64,000 nt of DNA from Streptomyces sp. SS1-1 (GCF_008973465.1 NZ_WBXN01000004.1:1674001-1738000); one strand, 5' to 3'; counted from the first letter of the stretch, positions 29,190 to 41,961 are shown. Numbers and translations are program-made. The notes: generated by a model not told the origin, from the sequence alone.

Positions 29190-30239
29190 GTGGCGACCAT
29201 GGCCGACGTCGCGCGCAGCGCCGGTGTGTCCGTGGCGACCGTCTCCCATGTCCTGAACGACACCCGGCCCGTGCTCCCCCACACCCGCCAGGCCGTGCTG
29301 GACGCGATGGATGAGCTCGGCTACACGCCCAACACCCTCGCGCGCTCCCTGGTGACCGCGCGCACCCGCTCCATCGGGCTCGCCGTGTCGGCGATCAGCA
29401 ACCCCTACTTCACGGAGATCCTCCAGGGCGTCGAGGCGGCAGCCCTGGAACGCGGATACGGCCTGCTCATCGCGGACCCGCACGACGACCCGCACCATGA
29501 ACGCAAGGTCGTCCAGCTGCTGCACGAACGCCGGGTCGACGGCATGATCGTCGCCCCGTCGCCCGACCCGAGCGAACTGCTCGCCTACCTGGGGCGCCAC
29601 AAGGTGCCGGCCGTCCTGCTCGACCGGGTCGTCGAGCTTCCGGCGGACGGCTCCCTGGTGTGCGACCAGATCTGTGCCGAGAGCGCCACGCCGACGGCCC
29701 GGCTCGTCACGCATCTCGCCGGACTCGGCCACCGCCGGATCGGCATGGTCGCCGGCCTTCCGGGGCTGAGCACCACCGTGGAGCGGCTCGCCGGGTACCG
29801 GGACGGTCTGGCGGCCTCCGGGCTCCCCTACGACGAGGGGCTGGTCGTGCACGGCGACTCCGAGTCCCGGGGCGCCGAACGGGCGACCGCCGCGCTGCTG
29901 GCCCTCGCCTCGCCGCCGACCGCCCTGGTCACCGCCAACAACGCCATGACCATCGGCACCCTGCGCGCCCTGCGCGATCACGGCCTGTCGGTGCCCGGAG
30001 ACATCGCCCTGTGCTGTTTCGACGACTTCGCCTGGGCCGATCTGTTCTCTCCCCGGCTCACCGCGATCGCCCAGCCCAGCAGGGACATCGGCGCCGAGGC
30101 GGTCCGCGTGCTCCTGGACCGGCTGGCGGATCCGGCCACGCCCGCCCGGACCCTGCGTCTGCCCTGCACCTTCGTGCACCGCACCTCGTGCGGATGTGCC
30201 GAACAGCCCCTGACGTCCGTGAAAGGAACCCCCTCGTGA
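29190..30239 (+). CDS. LacI-family transcriptional regulator
   Basis: 349 residues. The helix-turn-helix is at the N-terminus (MADVARSAGVSVATVSHVLND) with the hinge GYTPNTLARSL. The periplasmic-binding-protein-like effector domain follows (IGLAVSAISNPYFTEILQGVE, LVCDQICAESATPTARLVTHLAGLGHRRIGMV, CCFDDFAWADLFSPRLT). The GTG at 29190 is chosen for GGGAGGAGG just upstream; the frame extends further back but without family similarity. The stop overlaps the kinase start (GTGA), so the pair is coupled. It likely represses its own operon through the palindrome at 29084, with a sugar or sugar phosphate as inducer. Confidence 0.93.
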   Translation: MATMADVARSAGVSVATVSHVLNDTRPVLPHTRQAVLDAMDELGYTPNTLARSLVTARTRSIGLAVSAISNPYFTEILQGVEAAALERGYGLLIADPHDDPHHERKVVQLLHERRVDGMIVAPSPDPSELLAYLGRHKVPAVLLDRVVELPADGSLVCDQICAESATPTARLVTHLAGLGHRRIGMVAGLPGLSTTVERLAGYRDGLAASGLPYDEGLVVHGDSESRGAERATAALLALASPPTALVTANNAMTIGTLRALRDHGLSVPGDIALCCFDDFAWADLFSPRLTAIAQPSRDIGAEAVRVLLDRLADPATPARTLRLPCTFVHRTSCGCAEQPLTSVKGTPS

Positions 30240-31183
30240 TCGTCGTCGCCGGTGAGGCCCTGATCGATCTGGTGCCGCAGGGCACGGGCGCCCTCGCCCC
30301 GCTGCGGCCGGCGCTCGGCGGGGGCCCGTACAACACCGCCGTCGCCCTCGGCCGGCTCGGCTCGCCCACCGCCTTCTGCTCCCGGACGTCTCTCGACGCC
30401 TTCGGGGAGGCCCTGCTCGACGGGCTCCGGGAGGCGGGGGTGGACGTATCGGCCGTGCAGCGCGGCCCGGAGCCGACCACGCTGGCGGTCGCGACCATCG
30501 ACGCCCAGGGGTCGGCCGCCTACTCCTTCTATGTCGAGGGCACCGCCGACCGGCTCTTCTCGGCGCCCCGGGAGCTGCCGGAGGGGACCCGAGCGGTGTC
30601 CTTCGGGACCTGTTCGCTCGTCCTGGAACCGGGGGCGAGCGCCTACGAGGAGCTGATGCGCAGGGCGGCCGGGCACGGGGTGTTCACCGCGCTCGATCCG
30701 AACATCCGGGCAGGGCTGATACCGGACCCGGACGCGTACCGGGCCCGGTTCGAGAGCTGGCTGCCGTCGGTGTCGCTGCTCAAGCTGTCCGAGGAGGACG
30801 CGGCGTGGCTGGGTGGGACGCCGCGTGAGTGGCTGGCCGCGGGACCGGCGGCCGTCGTGATCACTCGGGGCGGGGACGGGCTCACCGCCTATACGCGGGA
30901 CGGGGCGGTGCACTCCGTGCCGGGCGAGGCCGTCGACGTGGTGGACACGATCGGTGCGGGCGACACCGTGAACGCGGCCCTGCTGCACGGGCTGGCCGCC
31001 GAGGACGCGCTGTCCGCCGACGCGCTCGTGGGACTGGGCGCGGAGGGCTGGACACGGCTGCTGCGGTTCGCGGCGCGGGCTGCCGCGATCACCTGCTCCC
31101 GGGCGGGGGCGGAACCGCCGTACGCCGCCGAACTGGCGGACCAGAACGGGGCTTCGGCCGGGGACTTCGCCGGGGGCGTCTGA
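30236..31183 (+). CDS. PfkB-family sugar kinase (fructokinase-like)
   Basis: 315 residues. The PfkB N-terminal glycines are seen in LGGGPYNTAVALGRLG, and the C-terminal catalytic/anion-hole motif reads DTIGAGDTVNAALLHG with the base Asp. LDPNIRAGLI and the nucleotide-site segment AAVVITRGGDGL also match fructokinases. It would phosphorylate a free sugar, probably fructose or a related ketose, in the cytosol. GTG 30236 overlaps the regulator's stop. A very strong terminator follows. Confidence 0.88.
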   Translation: MIVVAGEALIDLVPQGTGALAPLRPALGGGPYNTAVALGRLGSPTAFCSRTSLDAFGEALLDGLREAGVDVSAVQRGPEPTTLAVATIDAQGSAAYSFYVEGTADRLFSAPRELPEGTRAVSFGTCSLVLEPGASAYEELMRRAAGHGVFTALDPNIRAGLIPDPDAYRARFESWLPSVSLLKLSEEDAAWLGGTPREWLAAGPAAVVITRGGDGLTAYTRDGAVHSVPGEAVDVVDTIGAGDTVNAALLHGLAAEDALSADALVGLGAEGWTRLLRFAARAAAITCSRAGAEPPYAAELADQNGASAGDFAGGV

Positions 31184-31279
31184 GAAGGGCGTCCTCGTGT
31201 GCCTCTGTCTCGTGTCTGTCGTGCGCTGTTGAGGAGTCAAAGACCGGTGCGGGCCCCTGGATGGGGCCGCTGATGATCC

Positions 31280-31324
31280 AACGGGTGGCGCCCCGCGGGA
31301 AGTTCCCGCGGGGCGCCACCCGTT
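31280..31324. terminator. Bidirectional terminator between the kinase and uvrA
   Basis: Perfect 22-base arms (31280-31301 and 31303-31324) around a single central base; in practice a few central bases form the loop. It lies between two convergent genes. Confidence 0.85.
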
Positions 31325-31385
31325 CCGGAATCGCCCGGTCCGGCCCTCGGAGGGGCGGACCGGACGCTCAGGCCGTTCAGGCCGC

Positions 31386-34472
<3,087 letters not shown>

Positions 34473-34527
34473 GCCGGTCCGCACCTTTCTTGAGAAGAGT
34501 GACAGGGGCGAGGCCCCCGTCATTTCC

Positions 34528-34550
34528 AGACTAGGGGGAGCCACTGACAA
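34528..34550 (-). promoter_or_regulatory. RecA-NDp/PafBC-type promoter of uvrA
   Basis: On the minus strand TTGTCAGTG (34542-34550), eight bases, then TAGTCT (34528-34533): a perfect match to TTGTCRGTG-N8-TAnnnT. Predicted start near 34521, leaving a leader of about 49 bases. Confidence 0.88.
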
Positions 34551-34694
34551 CGCCGGTCGGATTCCGTGAGGGACAACAATCCCGAGGCCTCCAGCATGCC
34601 CGACGCCGAGATCGAGCCTATAGCACGCGCATTCGATTTACGGTCCTCGTTCACCACCTTCACCCAATGGTGTGGTGGAGCTAATGTCAGGCTC

Positions 34695-35381
34695 ATGATT
34701 GATCACGCTCGTGACCTGGAGTCTGTACGTGAGGCGACCGAACGGCTGCTCACCGCAGCCGCCAAGGTGGACAACGCCCGTGTGACCGAGCCGTCACGGC
34801 TTCCCGGCTGGAGCCGCGGTCATGTCCTCGCCCACCTCGCGCGCAACGCGGACGCTCTGCTGAACGTCCTCGAGGGGCGCCCCATGTATGTCTCCGCCGC
34901 CGCCCGTGACGCCGACATCGAGCGGGACGCGCCCCGCCCGCTCGACGTCCAGCTCGCCGACGTCCGGCAGACCGCCGACCGCCTCCAGCGGGCGGCGGCC
35001 GTGCCCGCCGACTGGTCCCGCACGGTGGAGCTGCGCAACGGCGTGACGGACACGGCGGCCCGTCTGCCGTTCCGCCGGTGGGTCGAGGTGGAGCTGCACC
35101 ACGTCGACCTGGGCATCGGATACGAGCTGGAGGATCTGCCCGCGGAGTTCGTGGAGCGGGAGACCGACTTCCTCGCCGAGCGCTTCTCCGGACACCCCGA
35201 CGTCGAGCCGGTCCGGCTGACGGACGGCACACGCGTGTGGCGCACGGGACGGGACGAGGACCCGGTCGGGATCACCGTCCGGGGCACCGGAGCCGACCTG
35301 CTCGGCTGGCTCTCCGGGCGCCGCACAGGGTCCGCGCTGACCGTCGAGGGCGGCGCTCTTCCGACCCTTCCGCCGCTCTAG
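34695..35381 (+). CDS. Maleylpyruvate isomerase family mycothiol-dependent enzyme
   Basis: 228 residues. The N-terminal DinB-like four-helix domain carries the metal/thiol-binding pattern of the mycothiol-dependent family: SRLPGWSRGHVLAHLARNADAL near residue 38 and RRWVEVELHHVDLGIGY near residue 125, supplying the conserved His residues. The C-terminal SCP2-like domain ends in LLGWLSGRR. Such enzymes isomerise maleylpyruvate or carry out related mycothiol-linked detoxification in actinobacteria; the substrate here is unknown. ATG 34695 begins at the conserved part; no good ribosome site is visible. It is divergent from uvrA. Confidence 0.85.
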   Translation: MIDHARDLESVREATERLLTAAAKVDNARVTEPSRLPGWSRGHVLAHLARNADALLNVLEGRPMYVSAAARDADIERDAPRPLDVQLADVRQTADRLQRAAAVPADWSRTVELRNGVTDTAARLPFRRWVEVELHHVDLGIGYELEDLPAEFVERETDFLAERFSGHPDVEPVRLTDGTRVWRTGRDEDPVGITVRGTGADLLGWLSGRRTGSALTVEGGALPTLPPL

Positions 35382-35402
35382 CCCTCGCCGCCCTCGTAGG
35401 CG

Positions 35403-35439
35403 ACGGCCGGCCTTGTCCGGCGTCGGGACGGCCGGCCGT
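35403..35439 (+). terminator. Possible terminator after the mycothiol-dependent enzyme gene
   Basis: ACGGCCGGCC (35403-35412) pairs with GGCCGGCCGT (35430-35439) around a 17-base loop, 21 bases past the stop. The long loop weakens the call. Confidence 0.45.
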
Positions 35440-35463
35440 GAGCCCCCGCTATAGGCTGCCGCC

Positions 35464-36120
35464 ATGACGTACAGCGGACAGGTGACGGTCGGTGGCCCCG
35501 CCGACGTGCACGAGCTCAAGGACCTGATGATCACCAAGATCGCGGTCGGCCCGATGGACAACAACGCCTATCTGCTGCGCTGCCGGGCCACGGACGAGCA
35601 ACTGCTGATCGACGCCGCCAACGAGGCGGACACCCTGCTGGGCACGATCGGTGACGACGGCATCGCGTCCGTCGTCACCACCCACCAGCACGGCGACCAC
35701 TGGCAGGCCCTCGCCGCCGTCGTGGACGCCACCGGCGCGCGCACCTACGCCGGACGCGAGGACGCCGACGGCATCCCGGTTCCCACCGACGTCCTCGTCG
35801 ACGACGGCGACGTCATCCGGGTGGGGCGCGTGGAGCTCACCGCGCGCCACCTGGTCGGGCACACGCCGGGTTCGATCGCCCTCGTCTACGACGACCCGCA
35901 CGGGCATCCCCATGTGTTCACCGGCGACTGCCTCTTCCCGGGCGGTGTCGGCAACACCCGCAAGGATCCGGAGGCGTTCGCCAGCCTGATCCACGACGTC
36001 GAGACCAAGATCTTCGACGTGCTGCCCGACGAGACCTGGGTGTATCCGGGGCACGGGAACGACACCACGCTGGGCGCCGAGCGCCCCCATCTGCCGGAGT
36101 GGCGCGCCCGCGGCTGGTGA
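35464..36120 (+). CDS. MBL-fold metallo-hydrolase (glyoxalase II-like)
   Basis: 218 residues. The metal-binding motif TTHQHGDHW near residue 77 has Asp and three His ligands. A further His occurs in LVGHTPGSIAL, an Asp in FTGDCLFPGG and the last His in YPGHGNDT. The set is complete, so a dinuclear zinc/iron centre is expected. The group includes hydroxyacylglutathione hydrolase-like enzymes; in a mycothiol organism the substrate may be a mycothiol thioester, which is inference. It follows the mycothiol-dependent enzyme in the same direction after 82 bases. Confidence 0.9.
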   Translation: MTYSGQVTVGGPADVHELKDLMITKIAVGPMDNNAYLLRCRATDEQLLIDAANEADTLLGTIGDDGIASVVTTHQHGDHWQALAAVVDATGARTYAGREDADGIPVPTDVLVDDGDVIRVGRVELTARHLVGHTPGSIALVYDDPHGHPHVFTGDCLFPGGVGNTRKDPEAFASLIHDVETKIFDVLPDETWVYPGHGNDTTLGAERPHLPEWRARGW

Positions 36121-36323
36121 CGCGGGCGCCGCGCGTTCAATGGACCAGCGTGCGCGCCCCGTGTGAACGCCGCGCACGCGGTGAAGACACGCGTGCGCTC
36201 CCGGCGTGCGCCGGAGCGCGGTCCACTGGTGTCAGCCCCGCGCAGGATGACGGCTCCTGAGCGGAACGGGCCGCCGGTCTTTCCATCCCCGCCCTCGGCC
36301 GGCGGCCCCGGCGAACCGCCCTG

Positions 36324-36797
36324 TCAGGCGTCCGCCCGGCCCTTCCCGGCCAGCGTCGCGACGCGCTCCACGCCGAAGGCGTACCCCTGCACCCCGCAGC
36401 CCGCGATGACGCCGTCGGCCCGCAGGGAGACGTAGGAGTGGTGCCGGAACGACTCCCTGCGGTGGATGTTGGAGATGTGGACCTCCAGCACGGGCAGCCC
36501 GTCACACGCGTTGAGGGCGTCCAGGATCGCCACGGAGGTGTGCGAGTAGGCGCCCGGGTTGATCACGATCCCGCAGTGCCCGAGCCGTGCCTCCTGGATC
36601 CAGTCGACCAGCTCGCCCTCGTGGTTGGACTGCCGGAAGTCGACGGTTCCGCCGTGCGCGGCCGCCGTCCTGGCGCACAGGGCCTCCACGTCCGCGAGGG
36701 TCTCGGAACCGTAGATCTCGGGCTGGCGCTGCCCGAGCAGGTTCAGGTTGGGGCCGTTCAGGATCATGATGGGGGCGTCGGCGAGGGTGCGGGGCAC
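36324..36797 (-). CDS. aroQ: 3-dehydroquinate dehydratase, type II
   Basis: 157 residues, standard for the type II enzyme. It dehydrates 3-dehydroquinate to 3-dehydroshikimate in the shikimate pathway or its catabolic counterpart. [17 protein letters not shown] contains the catalytic Arg and Tyr, [12 protein letters not shown] the substrate-site Asn, and [16 protein letters not shown] the catalytic His. GTG 36797 has GGAGGA at a short spacing. The gene is divergent from the S66 peptidase gene across 117 bases. Confidence 0.96.
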   Translation of the reverse strand: MPRTLADAPIMILNGPNLNLLGQRQPEIYGSETLADVEALCARTAAAHGGTVDFRQSNHEGELVDWIQEARLGHCGIVINPGAYSHTSVAILDALNACDGLPVLEVHISNIHRRESFRHHSYVSLRADGVIAGCGVQGYAFGVERVATLAGKGRADA

Positions 36798-36914
36798 GGT
36801 TCCTCCGGTCCGTTCAGGGGCGTGCGGTGCGGGTCGTGCGGTGCGGAACCACCGCTGCCCGAACCCCGGTTTATCACGGTGCGCAGCGCGCTCCCGGCCC
36901 CCTACCCTCTGGAC

Positions 36915-37961
36915 ATGACCATGATCGCGTACCCGCCCAAGCCCTCCCCCGGTGACCGTGTCGCCGTCATCTCGCCCGGAGCCGGTCTGCCCGGTCTCTT
37001 CCCGCAGCCCTTCGAACTGGGACTGAAGCGGCTCCGCGAGGACTTCGGGCTCGTACCGGTCGAGTATCCGGCGACCCGCACGATGGGGTCCACGCCGAAG
37101 GAGCGGGCGGACGACATCCACGCCGCCTTCGCCGACCCGGAGATCAAGGCGGTCATCGCGTCCATCGGCGGCGACGACCAGATCACCGTGCTGCCGTACC
37201 TGGACCGGGAGTTGATCCGGGCGAACCCGAAGCCGTTCTTCGGGATGAGCGACAACACGAACCTGCTGATGTTCCTGCGCAACACCGGCATCGTCGCCTA
37301 CCACGGCGCGAGCGTGATGGTCGAGCTCGGCCGGCCGGGCGCCATGAATCCGCGGACCGCCGACTCCCTGCGGGCCGCGCTGTTCACCTCCGGCGAGTAC
37401 ACCCTCCGTCCCGCCGAGCGCTGGAACGACGTCAACCGCGACTGGGCCGACCCCGCGACCTTCGAGTCGGAGGCGGAGCTGCGGCCCGCCGACGGATGGA
37501 CCTGGGTCAACGCCGACCGGGTCGTGGAGGGCCGCACCTGGGGCGGCTGTCTGGAGATCCTCGGGTGGCTGCTGATGGCGGACCGCGAGATCTCCCACGA
37601 CCTCTCCGAGTACGACGGTGGTGTCCTGCTGCTGGAGACGAGCGAGGAGTTGCCGAGCGGCGAGGAGGTCTTCCGCACCCTGCGGAACATGGGTGAGCGC
37701 GGGCTGCTGCGGCGCTTCTCGGCGCTGCTCATGGGCCGCGCGAAGACCTGGTCCTTCGAGCGCCCCAACTCCCCGGAGGAGGCCGCCCGGTACGCCGCGG
37801 AGCAGCGCGCGGCCGTCGAGCGCGCCATGCGGGCGTACGCCCCCGACACGATGATCGTCTTCGATGTCGAGTTCGGGCACACCGATCCGCAGCTCGTGAT
37901 CCCGTACGGCGGCATCGCGCGCGTGGACGGTCCCGCCCGGCGCATCACCGTCACCTACTGA
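36915..37961 (+). CDS. S66 family peptidase (LD-carboxypeptidase / MccF-like)
   Basis: 348 residues. N-terminal [13 protein letters not shown] matches the S66 fold. The serine nucleophile is in FGMSDNT near residue 115, the Glu in the EILGWLL region and the His in VEFGHTDPQ near residue 320, forming the Ser-Glu-His triad. The family cleaves LD-linked murein peptides or inactivates microcin C-like peptide-nucleotides. The sequence looks closer to the MccF-like branch than to the recycling enzyme, an impression only. No signal peptide, so cytoplasmic. Confidence 0.87.
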   Translation: MTMIAYPPKPSPGDRVAVISPGAGLPGLFPQPFELGLKRLREDFGLVPVEYPATRTMGSTPKERADDIHAAFADPEIKAVIASIGGDDQITVLPYLDRELIRANPKPFFGMSDNTNLLMFLRNTGIVAYHGASVMVELGRPGAMNPRTADSLRAALFTSGEYTLRPAERWNDVNRDWADPATFESEAELRPADGWTWVNADRVVEGRTWGGCLEILGWLLMADREISHDLSEYDGGVLLLETSEELPSGEEVFRTLRNMGERGLLRRFSALLMGRAKTWSFERPNSPEEAARYAAEQRAAVERAMRAYAPDTMIVFDVEFGHTDPQLVIPYGGIARVDGPARRITVTY

Positions 37962-38022
37962 TCGCCCCCGGCGCGCCCGCGCGCCCCCGTAACCGGTGGT
38001 CACGCTGGGTAGTTGATCCAGC

Positions 38023-39333
38023 ATGCGCGATGCACGCACCGTAAGGGCGCCCTCCATGCTGCGGCTGGCGGGCGCCTCGCTCGCCGGGACGGCCATCGAG
38101 TTCTACGACTTCTTCGTCTACGGGACCGCGGCCGCCCTCGTGCTGGGGCCGTTGTTCTTCCCGACGTTCTCGCCGGTGGCGGGGACGCTGGCCGCGTTCG
38201 CCACCTTCGGCGTGGGTTTCGTGGCGCGGCCGCTGGGGTCGGTGCTGTTCGGGCACATCGGGGACCGGCGCGGGCGCCGGCCGGTGCTGGTGGCCTCTCT
38301 GCTGCTGACCGGGGGTGCCACGGTCGCGGTCGGCTGTGTGCCGACGTACGGGACGATCGGCGTCGCCGCGCCCATGTTGCTGCTCGTGCTGCGCTTCCTG
38401 CAGGGGCTGGGGCTCGGCGGCGAGTGGGGCGGGGCCGTGCTGCTGGCTGTGGAGCACGCCCCCGCCCATCGGCGCGCGCTGTGGTCGAGCTTCCCGCAGG
38501 TCGGCCCGGCGCTGGGCTTCCTGCTGGCCAACGGGGTGGTGCTGGGGCTGTCGGCGGGGCTGTCCGAGGAGCAGTTCGCGGCGTGGGGGTGGCGCGTGCC
38601 GTTCTGGGCGGCCGGGGTGCTCGCCGTGGCGGGGCTGTGGCTGCGGTCGTCGCTCGCGGAGAGTCCGCGGTTCCTGGAGATCGACGACCACGCGCGCGTG
38701 CCGCTCGTCGAGGTGGTGCGCGACCACTGGCGGCTTCTGCTGCTGACGGCCGGGGCGCTGTCGGTCGGGTACGCGATCTTCTACGCGGTGACGACCTGGT
38801 CGCTGGCGTACGGCACGGAACGGCTCGGGGCGAGCCGCACCGTCATGCTGACGTGTGTGATGGGCGCGGTGGTGGTGAAGGGCGCGCTCACCCCGGTGAT
38901 GGCTGTGCTCGGCGACCGGTACGGGCGCCGGCCGCTGTGCCTGGCCGGGTGCGCCGCGGCCGCCCTGTGGATGCTGCCGATGGTCGCTCTGCTCGCGACG
39001 GGCCGGCCCCTGCCGATGTTCCTGGGCTTCACCGGTGCGCTGATCGCGTTCATCACCATGTTCGCGGTGATCGCCGCGTATCTGCCGGAGCTGTACGAAC
39101 CCCGGGTGCGCTGCACGGGCGCCGCGGTCGGCTACAACCTCGGCGGGGTCCTGGGCGGCGCACTCACTCCGATCGCGGCCACCGCGCTCGCGGGGCAGGG
39201 CGGCGGGGTGCCCTGGGGCGTGGGGGCGTATCTGACGGGGATCGCGCTGCTGAGTCTGGGCTGTTTCTCCCTGCTGCCCGAGACCCGCCCGGTGGCGGCG
39301 GTGACGACGGCGGCGGAGCCCGCCACCGGATGA
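38023..39333 (+). CDS. MFS transporter, metabolite:H+ symporter (MHS) family
   Basis: 436 residues with about twelve membrane segments. The opening [21 protein letters not shown] and the loop [14 protein letters not shown] are hallmarks of the MHS family (ProP, ShiA, KgtP type), which takes up small polar metabolites with protons. [16 protein letters not shown] is also conserved. Substrate unknown; shikimate/dicarboxylate-like compounds are possible, and aroQ lies nearby. ATG 38023 has no clear ribosome site; ATG 38056 is an alternative that keeps the whole conserved core. Confidence 0.88.
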   Translation: MRDARTVRAPSMLRLAGASLAGTAIEFYDFFVYGTAAALVLGPLFFPTFSPVAGTLAAFATFGVGFVARPLGSVLFGHIGDRRGRRPVLVASLLLTGGATVAVGCVPTYGTIGVAAPMLLLVLRFLQGLGLGGEWGGAVLLAVEHAPAHRRALWSSFPQVGPALGFLLANGVVLGLSAGLSEEQFAAWGWRVPFWAAGVLAVAGLWLRSSLAESPRFLEIDDHARVPLVEVVRDHWRLLLLTAGALSVGYAIFYAVTTWSLAYGTERLGASRTVMLTCVMGAVVVKGALTPVMAVLGDRYGRRPLCLAGCAAAALWMLPMVALLATGRPLPMFLGFTGALIAFITMFAVIAAYLPELYEPRVRCTGAAVGYNLGGVLGGALTPIAATALAGQGGGVPWGVGAYLTGIALLSLGCFSLLPETRPVAAVTTAAEPATG

Positions 39334-39369
39334 CGGGAGCCGGTGACGGGCCGCGCGGCCGGCGCGCTC

Positions 39370-40470
39370 TCAGGGGTTGATCGCGAGTTCCAGATAGGCC
39401 GCGAACAGGACCAGGTGGACGCCGCCCTGGAGCGGCGTCGCCCGCCCCGGAACCACCGTCAGCGAGCTCACCACCACCGTGAGCGCGAGCAGCACCATAT
39501 GGGTCGGGCCGAGCCCGAGCACGAGGGGGCCGGAGAGCCAGAGGGAGGCCAGCGCCACCGCGGGGATGGTGAGGCCGATGCTGGCCATCGCCGAGCCGAG
39601 GGCAAGATTCAGGCTGGTCTGCACGCGGTCCCGGCGCGCTGCGCGCACGGCGGCGATCGTCTCGGGGAGCAGCACCAGCAGGGCGATGACGACACCGACG
39701 ACGGCGTGGTGCAGTCCGGCGGCTTCGACACCGGACTCGATGGTGGGCGACACGCCCTTGGCGAGGCCGACGACGCCGACCAGGGCCAAGCCGAGCAGTC
39801 CGAGGCTGGTCAGCGCCGCCCGCTTGGAGGGCGCGTCGGCGTGGGCGTCGGAGGTGATCACCTCGCCCTTCCGGCTGACGGGCAGGAAGTAGTCGCGGTG
39901 CCGCACGGTCTGGGTCGTCACGAACAGGCCGTAGAGGATCAGCGAGGACACCGCGGCGAACGTCAGTTGCACCGTGGAGAACTCGGCGCCGGGCTTGCTG
40001 GTGGTGAAGGTGGGCAGCACCAGGCTCAGGGTGGCCAGTGTGGCGACGGTGGCCAGGGCCGCGCCGGTGCCCTCGGGGTTGAAGACCGCCGTGCGGTGCC
40101 GCAGGGAGGCCACCAGCAGGCACAGGCCGACGATGCCGTTGCAGGTGATCATCACGGCCGCGAAGACGGTGTCCCTGGCCAGGGTGGAGCTCTTGTCACC
40201 ACCGTCGATCATCAGGGTCACGATGAGGGCGACCTCGATGATCGTGACCGCGACGGCGAGGACCAGGGAACCGAAAGGTTCACCCACTCGGTGGGCGACC
40301 ACCTCGGCGTGGTGCACGGCGGCGAGGACGGCGCCGGCCAGGACGAGCGTGATCACCGCGACCACCGCGCCTGTCAGGTCCCGCCCCCAGGTGAGGACCA
40401 GCAGCACGACCGCGAGCACCGGCACGACGGTCGTCCACCGGGTCGCGAGCGGTCTGAGCCGATCGATCAT
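39370..40470 (-). CDS. Calcium/proton antiporter (ChaA-like, CaCA superfamily)
   Basis: 366 residues with about eleven membrane segments. The two ion-binding alpha-repeats are visible: GEPFGSLVLAVAVTIIEVALIV near residue 62 and LNLALGSAMASIGLTIPAVAL near residue 290, each with the characteristic acidic or polar residues. This is the ChaA-type Ca2+(Na+)/H+ exchanger family. It converges on the MHS transporter gene. Confidence 0.9.
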   Translation of the reverse strand: MIDRLRPLATRWTTVVPVLAVVLLVLTWGRDLTGAVVAVITLVLAGAVLAAVHHAEVVAHRVGEPFGSLVLAVAVTIIEVALIVTLMIDGGDKSSTLARDTVFAAVMITCNGIVGLCLLVASLRHRTAVFNPEGTGAALATVATLATLSLVLPTFTTSKPGAEFSTVQLTFAAVSSLILYGLFVTTQTVRHRDYFLPVSRKGEVITSDAHADAPSKRAALTSLGLLGLALVGVVGLAKGVSPTIESGVEAAGLHHAVVGVVIALLVLLPETIAAVRAARRDRVQTSLNLALGSAMASIGLTIPAVALASLWLSGPLVLGLGPTHMVLLALTVVVSSLTVVPGRATPLQGGVHLVLFAAYLELAINP

Positions 40471-40663
40471 GGAGCGATCGTCGCAAAGGCTGTTCGGGTT
40501 CGCATTGTCTGAGGGGTGGCCTGAGGAGTGCTCGGGCGGCCCCGCGGGGCCCTCGTGGAGCGGGGGGCTCGGGTGTCTTGTGTCGTGGTGCGAAATCGGT
40601 CATCTCCTGTACGTCGCGGTCCAGGTCGGGGCCGGTCGCCCCGGTGGGCGGTCGGCCGTGCGC

Positions 40664-40700
40664 GGGAGCGGTGCCCGGCGCTGTGCCGGGCACCGCTCCC
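40664..40700 (-). terminator. Terminator of terC
   Basis: Perfect 16-base arms (40664-40679 and 40685-40700) around GCTGT, 37 bases beyond the terC stop. Confidence 0.82.
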
Positions 40701-40737
40701 GGTGTCGGTCCTTCGGCGTCCTGCCGCCGGCCGGCGG

Positions 40738-41739
40738 TCAGACGTCGACGCGGTCCTTGGGAGTACCCTCGCCGCCCTGCTCCACGGCCTCGGCCGCCGC
40801 CTGCTTCCGGGAGGCCCGGAGGCTGGTGATCGTGGTGACGATCAGGACGGAGCAGATCACGCCGAGCGAGACGGGGATGCTGATCTCGGGGACGTGGACC
40901 CCCGACTCGTGCAGCGCGTGCAGCACCAGCTTCACGCCGATGAAGCCGAGGATGATCGACAGGCCGTAGCTGAGGTGGACCAGCTTGCGCAGCAGACCGC
41001 CGATGAGGAAGTACAGCTGCCGGAGGCCCATCAGGGCGAAGGCGTTGGCGGTGAACACGATGTACGGGTCCTGCGTGAGGCCGAAGATCGCCGGGATGGA
41101 GTCCAGGGCGAAGAGCACGTCGGTCGTGCCGATCGCGAGCATCACGACCAGCATCGGGGTCATGACCCGCTTGCCGTTCTCCCGGATCCACAGCTTCGTG
41201 CCGTGGTAGCGGTCGGCGACGCCGAACCTGCGCTCGGCGGCCTGGAGGAGCTTGTTCTCCTCGAACTCCTCGTCCTCCTGGTCGGCGCGGGCCTCCTGGA
41301 TGAGCTTCCAGGCCGTCCAGATGAGGAAGGCGCCGAAGAGGTAGAACACCCAGGCGAAGCTGGCGAGGATCGCGGCGCCGGCGGCGATGAAGATCGCCCG
41401 CAGCACCAGGGCTATGAGCACACCGACCAGCAGAACGCGCTGCTGGTACTGCGACGGCACCGCGAACTTCGCCATGATCAGGACGAAGACGAAGAGGTTG
41501 TCGACGCTCAGCGATTTCTCGGTGATGAAGCCGGCGAAGAACTCGCCGCCGGCCTGCCCGCCGCCGAAGAGCAGCAGGCCGAGCCCGAAGAGGCCGGCCA
41601 GGGCGATCCAGACGACCGTCCAGATCCCGGCTTCCTTGATCGACACGTCATGCGGCTTGCGGCCGATGAAGAAGTCGACGGCGATCAGGGCGGCGAGGCC
41701 CACGATGGTCAGGACCCACAGGGTCGTTGAAACTTCCAC
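40738..41739 (-). CDS. TerC-family membrane protein (Alx/MntX-like metal exporter)
   Basis: 333 residues with seven to nine membrane segments. Conserved acidic motifs in the membrane are LIAVDFFIGRK, ITEKSLSVDNLFVFVLIM and GTTDVLFALDSIPAIFG. TerC/Alx proteins are linked to manganese export and tellurite resistance. GTG 41739 has GGAGG a few bases upstream; a longer frame runs back into the leader. The leader carries a putative yybP-ykoY Mn2+ riboswitch, which fits a manganese-efflux role. The TerD-type genes lie directly upstream in the same direction. Confidence 0.92.
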   Translation of the reverse strand: MEVSTTLWVLTIVGLAALIAVDFFIGRKPHDVSIKEAGIWTVVWIALAGLFGLGLLLFGGGQAGGEFFAGFITEKSLSVDNLFVFVLIMAKFAVPSQYQQRVLLVGVLIALVLRAIFIAAGAAILASFAWVFYLFGAFLIWTAWKLIQEARADQEDEEFEENKLLQAAERRFGVADRYHGTKLWIRENGKRVMTPMLVVMLAIGTTDVLFALDSIPAIFGLTQDPYIVFTANAFALMGLRQLYFLIGGLLRKLVHLSYGLSIILGFIGVKLVLHALHESGVHVPEISIPVSLGVICSVLIVTTITSLRASRKQAAAEAVEQGGEGTPKDRVDV

Positions 41740-41785
41740 TGCGCCTCCGGCAGTCGTAACGGCAGATGTCAGCGTCGTCGCGCGC

Positions 41786-41882
41786 CGGAGGTCTCTTCCA
41801 CCCACGAGGGGCCGACGCCCCGGGATCTGGCCAGATCCGTATTGACGGGTACGCCGCAGCAGACAGGGAGTACTCCCCTCCG
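41786..41882 (-). ncRNA. Putative yybP-ykoY (manganese) riboswitch upstream of terC
   Basis: Read on the minus strand, the element opens with CGGAGG then GGAGTA and closes with GGAAGAGACC then CCTCCG. The terminal hexamers (41877-41882 and 41786-41791) pair as P1. The two purine-rich internal strands resemble the conserved L1/L3 sequences of the yybP-ykoY family. GTCAAT and two GC-rich hairpins lie between them. The class controls terC/alx-type genes in many bacteria and senses Mn2+. Identification is by eye. Confidence 0.7.
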
Positions 41883-41890
41883 TGGGATCA

Positions 41891-41919
41891 ACAGTAACGA
41901 ATCACCAAGGAAAGGTAAA
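41891..41919 (-). promoter_or_regulatory. Promoter of the terC leader
   Basis: Minus strand -35 TTTACC (41914-41919), 17 bases, -10 TACTGT (41891-41896). The predicted start near 41884 is two bases before the first riboswitch helix, which supports both calls. The surrounding 80 bases are unusually AT-rich for this chromosome, with a repeated CTTGGTGAT. Confidence 0.55.
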
Positions 41920-41961
41920 GCGCTTGGCAAAAAGATCACCAAGTATGCAGGTCAGGGCTTT

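Noticed and set aside
36163..36435. Possible small gene between the MBL hydrolase and aroQ
   Set aside because: No ribosome site, no recognisable motif, and it runs into the aroQ 3' end; the spacer looks non-coding.
38023..39333. Naming the MHS transporter shikimate permease because aroQ is close
   Set aside because: An S66 peptidase gene lies between, the genes are divergent from aroQ, and sequence alone does not set the substrate.
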